A stretch of 64,000 nucleotides of DNA from Nocardia concava NBRC 100430. GTDB taxonomy: Bacteria > Actinomycetota > Actinomycetes > Mycobacteriales > Mycobacteriaceae. Under the pieces are notes generated by a model. It saw nothing but the letters and a program-made list of their open reading frames with translations, did not search any database and was not told the DNA's origin. The translations under genes and the position numbers were made by a program. The stretch is taken from positions 1-64,000 of the forward strand of contig NZ_BAFX01000146.1 in the NCBI RefSeq assembly GCF_000308815.1, in the 5' to 3' direction. The first letter of the stretch is position 1. Each line of letters begins with the position of its first letter. Below, one piece after another: positions 25,589 through 34,287 of this stretch.

Positions 25589-26863
25589 GTGTTCGGCTTG
25601 CTCAAGCCGTGCGCGCACAGCGCGGCACGGCACGGGATCGACCCGTCGGCGTGGCAGACGCACATGTGCGGGCTGTGCCTGGGATTGCGGGACGGACACG
25701 GTCAGCTGGCGCGGGCGGCGACCAATACCGATGCCATCGTGCTGGAGATCCTCACCGAGGCACAGCAATCGCGGCCCTCCGCCCGGACCGCCGCCGGGCC
25801 CTGCCCGTTGCGGGGCATGCGGCGGGCCTCGGTGGTGGCCGCCGACGCCCCCGGTGTCCGGCTGGCCGCGACCGCGTCACTGCTGCTGGGCGCGGCCAAG
25901 ATTCGCGACCACATCGACGACGGTGACACCCGCAAGCTGGCCCGCCGTCCCCTCGCCCGCGTCTCGACCCGGTGGGATGCCCGGGCCCGGGCGACCGCCG
26001 CACCGCTGGGCCTCGATGTCGAACCGCTCATCGCCGCCATCGAATCCCAGCTCCGACTGGAGAATTCGCCCGGCAGCACCCTCGCGGAGCTGACCGCGCC
26101 CACTCAGCTGTGCGCCGCGGAGTTGTTCGCGCACACCGCGATGCTGGCCGACCGGCCCGAGAACGCGCACGCCCTGCGCGAGGCCGGATGGCATTTCGGC
26201 CGCATCGCACATCTGGCCGACGCGCTGGAGGATCTCGACTCCGACCGTGCGCGCGGCCGCTTCAACCCGCTGACGGCCACCGATACCTCGCCGGAGCGGG
26301 CGCATGCCCTGGTGGCCGAATCGAATTCGCTGCTGCGCGCGGCGCTGGCGAGCGTCGCCCTGGACCGCGCCGCCACCATCCGCTGGAGCCTGCTGGACCC
26401 GCTGCACGGCGTGGTGCGCGAACTCGGCCGCGCCGCGGGCATCGCGCACACGTGTACCACCCGCGCCTGTCGCACCTCACCGACCGGTTCGGGGTCGGCC
26501 TCGGCGGGCACCGTCGCCACTCTCACCGAAACCCGTCCGGGGCTGTTCGAGAGCGGCGACTCCGGCGCGCGCGGTCAGCAGCCGTGGCAACCGGGTGCGC
26601 CGTTCACCCCGCAACCCGGTCTGGAGCCGCCGGGCCCGCCGCAGGGCCCCAACCTGTTCGAGGGGCTCGGCATCATCTGCACCCAGTACTGCACCGGATA
26701 CGCCTGTTGCGCAACGCATACGCGCCCGTGCAGCGGTCAGCGCAAGGATGCCTGGGTCAATCGGTGCGATTGCGATTGCGATTGCTGCGACTGCGGAGAC
26801 TGCTGCGATTGCGATGGCTGCTGCGAGTGCGGCGACTGCTGCGACTGCGGTTGCGACTGCTGA
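25589..26863 (+). CDS. DUF5685-type protein with Cys/Asp-rich tail
   Basis: 424 residues. The N-terminal 290 residues match the DUF5685 family of actinomycetes: MFGLLKPCAHSAARHGIDPS, HMCGLCLGLRDGHGQLAR, AAGPCPLRG, then helical sequence with RDHIDDGD. A Pro/Gly-rich linker (about 300-365) leads to a Cys-rich end: IICTQYCTGYACCATH, then after residue 390 a stretch with 17 Cys among 32 residues, alternating with Asp, Gly and one Glu. This would bind soft metals such as zinc or copper in a metallothionein-like way; that is inference. The start is GTG at 25589. It lies alone between the TetR gene and the monooxygenase. Confidence 0.8.
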   Translation: MFGLLKPCAHSAARHGIDPSAWQTHMCGLCLGLRDGHGQLARAATNTDAIVLEILTEAQQSRPSARTAAGPCPLRGMRRASVVAADAPGVRLAATASLLLGAAKIRDHIDDGDTRKLARRPLARVSTRWDARARATAAPLGLDVEPLIAAIESQLRLENSPGSTLAELTAPTQLCAAELFAHTAMLADRPENAHALREAGWHFGRIAHLADALEDLDSDRARGRFNPLTATDTSPERAHALVAESNSLLRAALASVALDRAATIRWSLLDPLHGVVRELGRAAGIAHTCTTRACRTSPTGSGSASAGTVATLTETRPGLFESGDSGARGQQPWQPGAPFTPQPGLEPPGPPQGPNLFEGLGIICTQYCTGYACCATHTRPCSGQRKDAWVNRCDCDCDCCDCGDCCDCDGCCECGDCCDCGCDC

Positions 26864-26948
26864 CTGTAGGCACCGCGGCACGGGCCCGGCCAGTGGCGTG
26901 TGATCGCGGTGCAAGGGGCGCGCAAGCGGGGGTTCGCATCCTGGGGAC

Positions 26949-28559
26949 ATGACAACGGCACATGTTCCGGTCCTGGTGGTCGGCGGCGGTCTGGTGGGCC
27001 TGTCCGCCGCGCTGTTCCTCGAATTCCAGGACATCCCTTACGTTCTGGTGGAGCGGCGGACGGCGGCCTCGCCGCTGCCCCGCTCGCGGGGGCTGCACAC
27101 CCGCACCGGCGAGATGTATCGCCAGGGCGGGATGGAGGCGAGGATTCAGGCCGCGGCGGCGAACGCGTTGCGGGCCGGGTCCTTCGGCGGGGCGTGGACC
27201 GGTGAGTCGGTGCGGACCGCCGAATCGCTGGACATGTCCGGAATGCACGCGGCCATCACCGCCATGGATCCGAGCCCGGCGAAGTTCGTGTTCCTGCCGC
27301 AGGTGCAGCTCGAGCCGGTGCTAGCCGAGGCCGCCCGGGAATGCGGTGGTGATCTCCGATTCGGCACGGAGCTGGTCGAATTCGCGCAGGACGCCGACGG
27401 CGTCACCGCGGTGCTGCGTGATGCGTCGGGTGAGCGGTCGGTGCTGCGCGCGGACTATCTGATCGCGGCCGACGGTGCGGGCAGCCCGATCCGGCGGGCG
27501 CTGGGCATCACCGGGACCGAGTCGCCGCCCACGCACCACTACCTGAATGTGTTCGCCCGCACCGATCTCACCGCCCTGCTGGAGGGCCGCGGCTTCAGCC
27601 AGTGCGAGATCGCGGGCCCCGAAGTGCGGGGAATCGTGTTGTCCAAGAACAACACCGACGAATGGTCCTTCCACATCGAGTACGACCCCGCCGTCGAATC
27701 ACCGGCGGACTGGCCGGACGAACGCTGCGTGGCCGCGATTCGCGCCATGGTCGGCGCGCCCGATATCGCCGTCGAGATTCTGGCCCGAAGCGCTTGGGAC
27801 ACCGGCACTTTCGTTGCCGATGAGTATCGCCGCGATCGCGTCTTCCTGGTCGGCGATGCCGCGCATCGGCATGCGCCGTGGGGCGGTTACGGCGGCAATA
27901 CCGGTGTCGCCGACGCCCATAATCTGGTGTGGAAGCTGGCCGCGACGCTGCGGGGGACGGCCGGTCCGGCATTGCTGGATTCCTATGCGGCCGAACGCCG
28001 CCCGCGCGCCCTGGTGGCGGTCGAGCAGTCCCGGCTGGGTACCGATTTCCGGACCCGCTACGGCATCGAAACCGCGGACAATGCCGATGACCTGGCCCGC
28101 AGACTCGACATGTCCGCGATCATGACCCGCTACCGCTACGCCTCGACGGCCGTGCTCGACGCACCCGCCCCGTCCCCGCAGGTGTCCGCGCCGCACGGGC
28201 AGACCGGAACCCGCATGCCGCACTGGTGGATCGACGCCGGAGCGCTGTCCGTCTCCACCCTCGACCTGTGCGGTCCCGGCTTCACGCTGCTGATCTCGGG
28301 CCCCGCCGGCGCCTGGCGCGAGGCCGCCGCGAAGGCCGAGCGCGACACCGGCATCGACCTCGCCGTGCACGCCCTGCCCGCCGCCGACTGCGCCGCGCAC
28401 GCGGGCCTGGCCGAGGGCGAGGCGCTGCTGGTCCGCCCCGACCACCACATCGCCGCCGGACCGGACTCGGGCCTGACCCCGGCCTGGCTGGGTGACGTGC
28501 TGATGCTGCTCAACAGCTCTCAAAATTCAAGAGCCGCACACCGTTCCGGCCGGATGTAG
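26949..28559 (+). CDS. FAD-dependent aromatic-ring monooxygenase (RdmE/PgaE-like)
   Basis: 536 residues of the class A flavoprotein hydroxylases. Dinucleotide motif VVGGGLVGLSAALFLE (about 10-25), the DG motif ADYLIAADGAGSPIRRALG (about 168-186) and the GD motif VFLVGDAAHRHAPWGGYGGN (about 298-317) are all intact; a thioredoxin-like C-terminal domain follows (about 410-520). It would hydroxylate an aromatic or polyketide substrate using NAD(P)H and O2. No polyketide synthase adjoins it. The final residues (QNSRAAHRSGRM) fall inside an inverted repeat (28530-28605), so the natural C-terminus may have been altered. Confidence 0.87.
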   Translation: MTTAHVPVLVVGGGLVGLSAALFLEFQDIPYVLVERRTAASPLPRSRGLHTRTGEMYRQGGMEARIQAAAANALRAGSFGGAWTGESVRTAESLDMSGMHAAITAMDPSPAKFVFLPQVQLEPVLAEAARECGGDLRFGTELVEFAQDADGVTAVLRDASGERSVLRADYLIAADGAGSPIRRALGITGTESPPTHHYLNVFARTDLTALLEGRGFSQCEIAGPEVRGIVLSKNNTDEWSFHIEYDPAVESPADWPDERCVAAIRAMVGAPDIAVEILARSAWDTGTFVADEYRRDRVFLVGDAAHRHAPWGGYGGNTGVADAHNLVWKLAATLRGTAGPALLDSYAAERRPRALVAVEQSRLGTDFRTRYGIETADNADDLARRLDMSAIMTRYRYASTAVLDAPAPSPQVSAPHGQTGTRMPHWWIDAGALSVSTLDLCGPGFTLLISGPAGAWREAAAKAERDTGIDLAVHALPAADCAAHAGLAEGEALLVRPDHHIAAGPDSGLTPAWLGDVLMLLNSSQNSRAAHRSGRM

Positions 28560-28605
28560 AAACCCCTGCGTGGCGACATCCGTATTCGAAACAGTGTGCG
28601 GCTCT
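28530..28605. repeat. 76-bp inverted-repeat element at the monooxygenase 3' end
   Basis: Arms agagccgcacaccgtt (28530-28545) and aacagtgtgcggctct (28590-28605) pair with one mismatch in 16; an inner cggatgt/acatccg stem is also present. It overlaps the last 10 codons of the monooxygenase gene. Confidence 0.7.
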
Positions 28606-28675
28606 ATCACCCCCTTCGGGCGGACCGCCTAGGTGGCTCCGCCCGAATTCCCGGGTGACACGACGCTCGTCACTT

Positions 28676-29545
28676 TCAGCGCAGCGTAGCGGTCAGGTGC
28701 GGGAAGCCCTTCTTCGGGTTCTTCAAGGAGATGTCCCACCCACCGGACACCTGGTCCGCGTAGAGGTTCACCGTGGACGGCAGGAAGATCGGCTTGCCGA
28801 ATTTCACACCGTAGGTGACCTTTTCGGGGATCCGGCCCTCGAGCGCGCCGAGCACCGTCGCGGCCGACCACATGCCGTGCGCGATCGGCTTCGGGAAACC
28901 GAAGGCCTTCGCGCCCAGCGCGGAGGTGTGGATCGGATTGTGGTCGCCGGAGGCGGCGGCGTAGCGGTTGATCATCTTCTGATCGACGCGCAGCGCCTTC
29001 AGCGGCGGCGGCGGAACCTCGTCGGGCTTGGGCTCCGGCTTGGGCCCGCCCGACAGCGAGGTGCGCTGCTGGTGCAGGAAGGTGGTGACCTGACGCCACA
29101 CCAGTTCCCGGCCCACGTTCACCTCGGTGATCGCGTCCACCAGCAGCCCCTTGGGGTGCTCGCGCAGGTTCTCGATGTGGGTCTCGAAGTCCAGCGGCTC
29201 GGCCACCGAGATCTCGCGGGTGCGCTCGATGACATTCTCCGCGTGCACCGCGCCGACGGCCACGAACGGGAAGTCGCGGGCGACGACCAGCTGCATGGCC
29301 AGCGGGAAGCTGAGCACGAACGGGTAGGTCAGCGGCAGCGAGTCGCCGAAGCGCAGGCCGGTGGCCCGGCAGTAGGCGGCCAGGTGATCCGGATCGACCT
29401 TGAAGCCCTCGAGCCGGACCGTGCGGTCCGGCAGGGTGGGCTTGCGGTTGGACAGACCCGGCACCGGCAGCGCGCCCAGGGCGGCCTTGACGAACAGGCC
29501 GCTGTTCTTGGGCACCTCGGTGAGGTTGATGGTCTGGGTCATCAT
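28676..29545 (-). CDS. htdX: HtdX-type (R)-hydroxyacyl thioester dehydratase
   Basis: 289 residues with two hotdog folds. The C-terminal one carries the MaoC hydratase motif: YAAASGDHNPIHTSALGAKA followed by GFPKPIAHGMWS, with catalytic Asp and His. It dehydrates (R)-3-hydroxyacyl thioesters in fatty-acid or mycolate metabolism. It matches M. tuberculosis HtdX (Rv0241c). The start ATG at 29545 overlaps the fabG4 stop (ATGA), so the two are translationally coupled; a second ATG follows at once. Its FabG4 partner supplies the hydroxyacyl substrate. Confidence 0.92.
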   Translation of the reverse strand: MMTQTINLTEVPKNSGLFVKAALGALPVPGLSNRKPTLPDRTVRLEGFKVDPDHLAAYCRATGLRFGDSLPLTYPFVLSFPLAMQLVVARDFPFVAVGAVHAENVIERTREISVAEPLDFETHIENLREHPKGLLVDAITEVNVGRELVWRQVTTFLHQQRTSLSGGPKPEPKPDEVPPPPLKALRVDQKMINRYAAASGDHNPIHTSALGAKAFGFPKPIAHGMWSAATVLGALEGRIPEKVTYGVKFGKPIFLPSTVNLYADQVSGGWDISLKNPKKGFPHLTATLR

Positions 29546-30900
29546 GCTCCGATCATGGCCTGGCCGCAGACGCGAACGATATTGCCGTTCACCGCGTTCG
29601 ACGCCGGGGAGGCGAAGTAGGCGATGGTCTCGGCGACGTCCACGGTCTGACCGCCCTGCAGCAGCGAGGACAGCAGGCGGCCGCCCTCGCGGGTGGCCAG
29701 CGGGATGGCGGCGGTCATGGCGGTCTCGATGAAGCCGGGGGCCACCGCGTTGATGGTGATGTTCTTCTCGGCCAGCTTCGGGGCCTCGGCGTTGACCATG
29801 CCGATGACACCGGCCTTGGACGCGCCGTAGTTGGTCTGGCCGCGGTTGCCCGCGATACCGGCGATGGAGGACACGTCGATGACGCGGCCGCCGGAGCGCA
29901 GCGCGCCCTTGGCGACCAGGCCCTCGGTGATCCGATGCGGCGCAGCCAGGTTCACGTTCAGGACCGAGTTCCAGCGGCCCTCGTCCATGTTGGCGAGCAG
30001 CTTGTCGCGGGTGATGCCGGCGTTGTGCACGACGATGTCGATGCCGCCGAAGCGCCCGGTGGCGAACTCGGCGAGCTTCTCGGCGGCGTCGGGGGCGGTG
30101 ACGTCGAGGGCGAGCGCGGTGGCGCCGACCTTGTTGGCGGTCTCCGAGAGCGCCTCACCGGCGGCCGGGATATCGGCGACGATCACGGTCGCGCCGTCAC
30201 GGGCGAAGACCTCGGCGATGGTCGCGCCGATGCCGCGGGCGGCGCCGGTGACCACGGCGACCTTGCCCTCCAGCGGCTTGTCCCAGGAGGCCGGGGCGGT
30301 GGCGTCGTCCTTGCCGACCCGGAAGACCTGGCCGTCGACGAAGGCCGACTTGGCCGACAGCACGAAGCGCAGGGTGGACTCCAGACCCGTTGCGGCAGTG
30401 GCGGCTTCGGGGTGCAGGTAGACCAGGTTGGAGGTGGCGCCGCGCAGCAGCTCCTTGCCGACCGAGCGGGTGAAGCCCTCGAGCGCGCGCTGCGCGATCT
30501 GGCCGTCGACCGAACCGGCCAGCTCCGGGGTGGTGCCGATGACCAGCACGCGGCCCGAGGGCGCGATCGAGCGCATGGCGGGCTGGAAGAACTGGAACAG
30601 CTGCTCGAGCTCTTCGATGGTCTTGATGCCGGTGGCGTCGAACACCAGCGCACCGAACTTCACGCCGGGGGTGACCGAATCCACGAAGGTGTAGTCGCCC
30701 AGCAGGTTCCGCACGGCGTCGGCGACGCGGCCCTTACCGCCCAGCAGCACCGGGCCGGGGAGCGCGGGCTCACCCTGCTTGTAGCGGCGCAGGGTCTCCG
30801 GCTGCGGCAGGCCGAGCTTGCTGGCCAGGAACGCGCCGGGGGCGGAGTGAACGAAAGATCCGTAGAGGTTGGGAGCGCCCTTGCTCTTGCTGGCAGCCAC
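29542..30900 (-). CDS. fabG4: 3-oxoacyl thioester reductase FabG4
   Basis: 452 residues, a high-molecular-weight FabG. An N-terminal flavodoxin-like region (about 1-200) precedes the SDR domain: VVTGAARGIGATIAEVFARD (about 210-229), HNAGITRDKLL, SSIAGIAGNRGQTNYGASKAG with catalytic Ser, Tyr and Lys, and AVAPGFIETAMTAAIP. It reduces 3-oxoacyl-CoA/ACP with NADH. Near-identical to M. tuberculosis FabG4 (Rv0242c) in layout and length. The GTG at 30900 follows aggagaaggtagga; an ATG at 30954 has no support. It is the first gene of fabG4-htdX, divergent from fadA2, with a palindromic operator between. Confidence 0.93.
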   Translation of the reverse strand: MAASKSKGAPNLYGSFVHSAPGAFLASKLGLPQPETLRRYKQGEPALPGPVLLGGKGRVADAVRNLLGDYTFVDSVTPGVKFGALVFDATGIKTIEELEQLFQFFQPAMRSIAPSGRVLVIGTTPELAGSVDGQIAQRALEGFTRSVGKELLRGATSNLVYLHPEAATAATGLESTLRFVLSAKSAFVDGQVFRVGKDDATAPASWDKPLEGKVAVVTGAARGIGATIAEVFARDGATVIVADIPAAGEALSETANKVGATALALDVTAPDAAEKLAEFATGRFGGIDIVVHNAGITRDKLLANMDEGRWNSVLNVNLAAPHRITEGLVAKGALRSGGRVIDVSSIAGIAGNRGQTNYGASKAGVIGMVNAEAPKLAEKNITINAVAPGFIETAMTAAIPLATREGGRLLSSLLQGGQTVDVAETIAYFASPASNAVNGNIVRVCGQAMIGA

Positions 30901-30977
30901 GTTTCCTACCTTCTCCTTGGTTTCGGCCCGCCAAAAGCGGTATTGCGCACACATGCGCGGTACGGTGTCGACAAATG

Positions 30978-30997
30978 AACTTACTCCAGAGTAAGTT
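30978..30997. promoter_or_regulatory. Operator palindrome between fabG4 and fadA2
   Basis: Perfect inverted repeat AACTTACTC-ca-GAGTAAGTT, midway between the divergent fabG4 (30900) and fadA2 (31076) starts. It includes CTTAC-N6-GTAAG, as before the TetR gene at 24865. Confidence 0.85.
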
Positions 30998-31075
30998 TAA
31001 TGTAAACCGAGTGACGCGTACCCCGAGGGGACAGCGCGTGGCGGAAATCCCACCGACGAGACACTGGAGACTCGA

Positions 31076-32398
31076 GTGACCACCAAAGCCCGTTCGGCGA
31101 AGGCCGCGGCCAAGACCACCAAGCAGGCGCGCCCGGTTGCCATCCTCGGCGGTAACCGCATCCCGTTCGCTCGTTCGGACGGTAAGTACGCCCACGCCTC
31201 CAACCAGGACATGTTCACCGCGGCACTGAACGGCCTGGTCTCCCGCTTCGGCCTGCAGGGCGAGCGCCTGGGCATGGTCGTCGGCGGCGCGGTGCTCAAG
31301 CGCGTCGGCGAGCACGGCATGATCCGCGAGAGCGTGCTCGGCTCCACCCTGTCCCCCTACACCTCGGCCCACGATCTGCAGCTGGCCTGCGGCACCGGCC
31401 TGCAGTCCATCGTCACCGTGGCCGACGGAATCGCGTTGGGCCGCATCGAGAACGGCATCGGCGGCGGCACCGACACCACCTCCGACGCGCCGATCGGCGT
31501 GAGCGAGGGCATGCGCGAGTGGATGCTCGACGCCAACCGCGCCAAGAAGAACTCCGACTACGTGAAGCTGGTCGGCCGCCTGCGTCCCTCGATGGTCGGC
31601 ATCGAGATCCCGCGCAATGCCGAACCGCGCACCGGTCTTTCGATGGGTGAGCACGCCGCCATCACCGCCAAGGAGTTCGGCGTCTCCCGCGAGGCGCAGG
31701 ACGAGCTGGCCTACCTGTCGCACAAGAACATGGCCGCCGCCTACGACCGCGGCTTCATGGACGACCTCATCACCCCGTTCCTGGGCCTGACCCGCGACGA
31801 CAACCTGCGTCCGGGCTCGACCATCGAGAAGCTGTCGACCCTGAAGCCGGTCTTCGGTGTCAAGCTGGGTGACGCCACCATGACCGCCGGCAACTCGACC
31901 CCGCTGACCGACGGCGCGTCCGCGGTGCTGCTGGGCTCCGAGGAGTGGGCGGCCTCGCGCAACCTGCAGCCGCTGGCCTACCTGGTGGACTCCGAGGTCG
32001 CCGCGGTCGACTACATCCACGGCCCGGACGGCCTGCTCATGGCCCCCACCTACGCGGTGCCGCGCATGCTGGCCCGGAACGGCCTGACGCTGCAGGACTT
32101 CGACTACTACGAGATCCACGAGGCCTTCGCCTCCGTGGTGCTCGCCACCCTGCAGGCGTGGGAGTCGGACCAGTACTGCAAGGAGCGGCTGGGCCTGGAC
32201 GGCGCGCTGGGCAAGATCGACCGGTCGAAGCTGAACGTGAACGGCTCCTCGCTGGCCGCGGGCCACCCGTTCGCCGCCACCGGCGGCCGCATCATCGCCC
32301 AGACCGCGAAGCAGCTGGCCGAGAAGGGTGGCGGCCGCGCGCTGGTCTCCATCTGTGCCGCGGGCGGCCAGGGCGTCGTGGCGATCGTCGAGCGCTAA
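31076..32398 (+). CDS. fadA2: Acetyl-CoA C-acyltransferase FadA2
   Basis: 440-residue thiolase; cleaves 3-oxoacyl-CoA with CoA, the last step of beta-oxidation. Active-site residues are visible: nucleophile Cys in QLACGTGLQS, His in EIHEAFASV, the AAGHPFAATGGR loop and the second Cys in ICAAGGQG. It opens with a Lys/Ala-rich stretch before PVAILGGNRIPFARSDG. The GTG at 31076 has a ggaga site. Synteny with fabG4 and htdX matches M. tuberculosis Rv0243. Together with fadE5 it would complete a fatty-acyl cycle. Confidence 0.93.
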   Translation: MTTKARSAKAAAKTTKQARPVAILGGNRIPFARSDGKYAHASNQDMFTAALNGLVSRFGLQGERLGMVVGGAVLKRVGEHGMIRESVLGSTLSPYTSAHDLQLACGTGLQSIVTVADGIALGRIENGIGGGTDTTSDAPIGVSEGMREWMLDANRAKKNSDYVKLVGRLRPSMVGIEIPRNAEPRTGLSMGEHAAITAKEFGVSREAQDELAYLSHKNMAAAYDRGFMDDLITPFLGLTRDDNLRPGSTIEKLSTLKPVFGVKLGDATMTAGNSTPLTDGASAVLLGSEEWAASRNLQPLAYLVDSEVAAVDYIHGPDGLLMAPTYAVPRMLARNGLTLQDFDYYEIHEAFASVVLATLQAWESDQYCKERLGLDGALGKIDRSKLNVNGSSLAAGHPFAATGGRIIAQTAKQLAEKGGGRALVSICAAGGQGVVAIVER

Positions 32399-32408
32399 GA
32401 GTCCGTTC

Positions 32409-32441
32409 GAAGGCGGTGTCCCGGTCCGGGACACCGCCTTC
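32409..32441. terminator. Bidirectional terminator hairpin
   Basis: A 16-bp stem (gaaggcggtgtcccgg with its complement, 32409-32424 and 32426-32441) with a tight loop between fadA2 and the convergent ADP-ribosylglycohydrolase gene. Confidence 0.75.
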
Positions 32442-32465
32442 GTCGTTCCAGGGCCCGATTCGATG

Positions 32466-33800
32466 TCAGGCCACCAGGTTTCGGGTGCGGATGGCCAGAT
32501 CGGAGATGCGGGCGGCGTCGTAGCCGGTGACCGCGCTGTGGACAGTGTCGTGGAACGGGGCGATCCAGTGGGCCGGGATCCCGGCGGCCCCGGTGAGAAT
32601 GCCCGCCACCGAGCCCGCGGTCGCGCCGTTGGAGTCGGTGTCCCAGCCGCCCTCGACGGTGAGGGCGATCGTGCGGCTGAAATCTCCTTCGCCCCAGAGC
32701 AATCCGGCGGCGATGAGACAGGCGTTGCCGATGGCGTGGACCCAGCTGTAGTGGGCGTGGCGGATGCGGACGGCGGCCACGGCCTGCTCCCAGGAGTAGC
32801 CGCGGCGGTGATCGTCGAGGACTTCCGACAGGGCCACGGCCAGGCGGGAGCGGGCGGGGATGACCGATCCGGCGATGGTCAGGGCGTCCGCGGGGACGGG
32901 GGTGGTGAAGGCGGCGGCGACCAGGGCGGCCGACCACATGGCGGCCCATAACCCGTTGCCCACGTGGGAGATCGAGGCCTCGCGGGCGGCGGCCACGGCG
33001 GCGCGGCGGGGTTGACCGGGATGGGTGTAGCCGTGGATGTCCGCGCGGATGAGCGCGCCGATCCACTCGCGGTAGGGGTTTCGGTAGGAGGCGGTGTCGG
33101 GCGGGGCGTAGCCGTCGATGAGATTGCGGTAGGCGACGCGTTCGGCGGTGTAGGTCTGCAGGAACGGCAGGCGTTCCAGCCACAGGGCCGCCACGTCATC
33201 GGGGGTGAACGCCGGGCCGCGCTGCTCCAGCAGGTGCAGGCCGAGGATGGTGTAGTCGATGTCGTCGTCGCGCGGGCAGCCGTCGATGCCGCCGAGAGTG
33301 GCTGCGCGCCAATCTCTCCGGCTGGTGATCTCCGAGGGAACCGGATCGGAGACGGGCACGTAGTCGCGCAGCGGGTACGCACCGAACGGCTCCAGGTAGG
33401 CGCGAATGCTCTCGGGCGTCCAGAGGAAACCGTTCTCCAGCGGCTTGCCGAGCGTGCAGCCGACGCAGCGGCCGAGCCAGCCGCCGTGGATGCGGTCCAG
33501 CAGCTCCGCCTCGGGGATCTGCGGCGGCGAATCCCGCTCCGCATCAGGCAGATTCGCGCTCCATGGCGCGTCCACCCATTCGGTGTACGGCCAGTCCGGC
33601 AGCCGACGCGACCGCTCGACCCGATCCAATAGTCGCCAGCACGCGCCCGGGATCGGATGCTCGGTGTGCGTCAGGTCCCGGACTTCCTCCGCGAAACCAT
33701 CGACCGCGTAACCGGATTCGGTCCGCTGACACCATTCGTAGTACAGCAGGGCCCGCGGATCGGCCTCGTGATGGCCGAAGAAGGCCGCCTCTATGGTCAC
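32466..33800 (-). CDS. ADP-ribosylglycohydrolase-family protein
   Basis: 444 residues. The C-terminal 340 carry the ADP-ribosylglycohydrolase fold: IHGGWLGRCVGCTLGKPLE (about 104-122), acidic metal motif CPRDDDIDYTILGL (about 177-190) and WDTDSNGATAGSVAGIL (about 385-401), the two Mg sites. It would remove ADP-ribose from proteins or hydrolyse a related N-glycosidic bond. About 100 N-terminal residues are extra to the fold. The GTG at 33800 follows ggaaggtg. No ADP-ribosyltransferase gene (DraT-like) adjoins it, so the target is unknown. Confidence 0.85.
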   Translation of the reverse strand: MTIEAAFFGHHEADPRALLYYEWCQRTESGYAVDGFAEEVRDLTHTEHPIPGACWRLLDRVERSRRLPDWPYTEWVDAPWSANLPDAERDSPPQIPEAELLDRIHGGWLGRCVGCTLGKPLENGFLWTPESIRAYLEPFGAYPLRDYVPVSDPVPSEITSRRDWRAATLGGIDGCPRDDDIDYTILGLHLLEQRGPAFTPDDVAALWLERLPFLQTYTAERVAYRNLIDGYAPPDTASYRNPYREWIGALIRADIHGYTHPGQPRRAAVAAAREASISHVGNGLWAAMWSAALVAAAFTTPVPADALTIAGSVIPARSRLAVALSEVLDDHRRGYSWEQAVAAVRIRHAHYSWVHAIGNACLIAAGLLWGEGDFSRTIALTVEGGWDTDSNGATAGSVAGILTGAAGIPAHWIAPFHDTVHSAVTGYDAARISDLAIRTRNLVA

Positions 33801-33840
33801 AGCACCTTCCGTATGCGATCACGGCACCGCCTGAACGAGT

Positions 33841-34287
33841 TCACAACACCGCCTGGGTGGCCGCGACCACCTCGGAGAGCAGGGGCATGGATTCGTCGCG
33901 TTCGGGTGGGCGCGCCCACCAGCGGCCCTCGTGGGTGTGGCGGCCGAAACCGGTGGGCAGGATGACATTGCTGCGATGCGGGCCGATATCGATGCTGTTG
34001 CGCTCCAGCACTTCCAGGCATTCATCGGAGGGATAGCCGTCGAAGACCGCCAGGAATGTGCGGCGCGGAGGCTTGTCCCGCACCAGCACCGGGCCGGGGA
34101 TGCCGCGCGCGACGAGTTCGTCGAGTATCAAGGCCCCCAAGGTTTCCGGGGTGTTCAGGGCGGCGATGGTGTCGACCAGCGGTAGCACCACGAATCCCGG
34201 CGTGGTCACGTGCACGTAGGGGAGACCGAACAGGGAGCGGTACACGCGCGCCCACTCCTGCGGGGTCGTCAGCTCGTCCAACCGCAC
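33841..34287 (-). CDS. Small protein of unknown function, paralogue of the gene at 6520-6969
   Basis: 148 residues, cytosolic. It shares the N-terminal VRLDELTTPQEWARVYRSLF pattern, GFVVLPLVDTIAAL, and near the end LPTGFGRHTHEGRWWARPPE, then PLLSEVVAATQAVL with the gene at 6520. The start is GTG at 34287 with gagggg upstream, giving the same length as its paralogue; the frame runs on for another 245 codons but that part is antisense to the stress protein gene. It is divergent from the universal stress protein gene, not from an XRE gene as its paralogue is. Confidence 0.75.
   Translation of the reverse strand: MRLDELTTPQEWARVYRSLFGLPYVHVTTPGFVVLPLVDTIAALNTPETLGALILDELVARGIPGPVLVRDKPPRRTFLAVFDGYPSDECLEVLERNSIDIGPHRSNVILPTGFGRHTHEGRWWARPPERDESMPLLSEVVAATQAVL

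Noticed and set aside
26737..26961. Minus-strand frame opposite the Cys tail (Ser/Gln repeats)
   Set aside because: It is the complement of the tgc/gat repeats and has no start signal or independent support.
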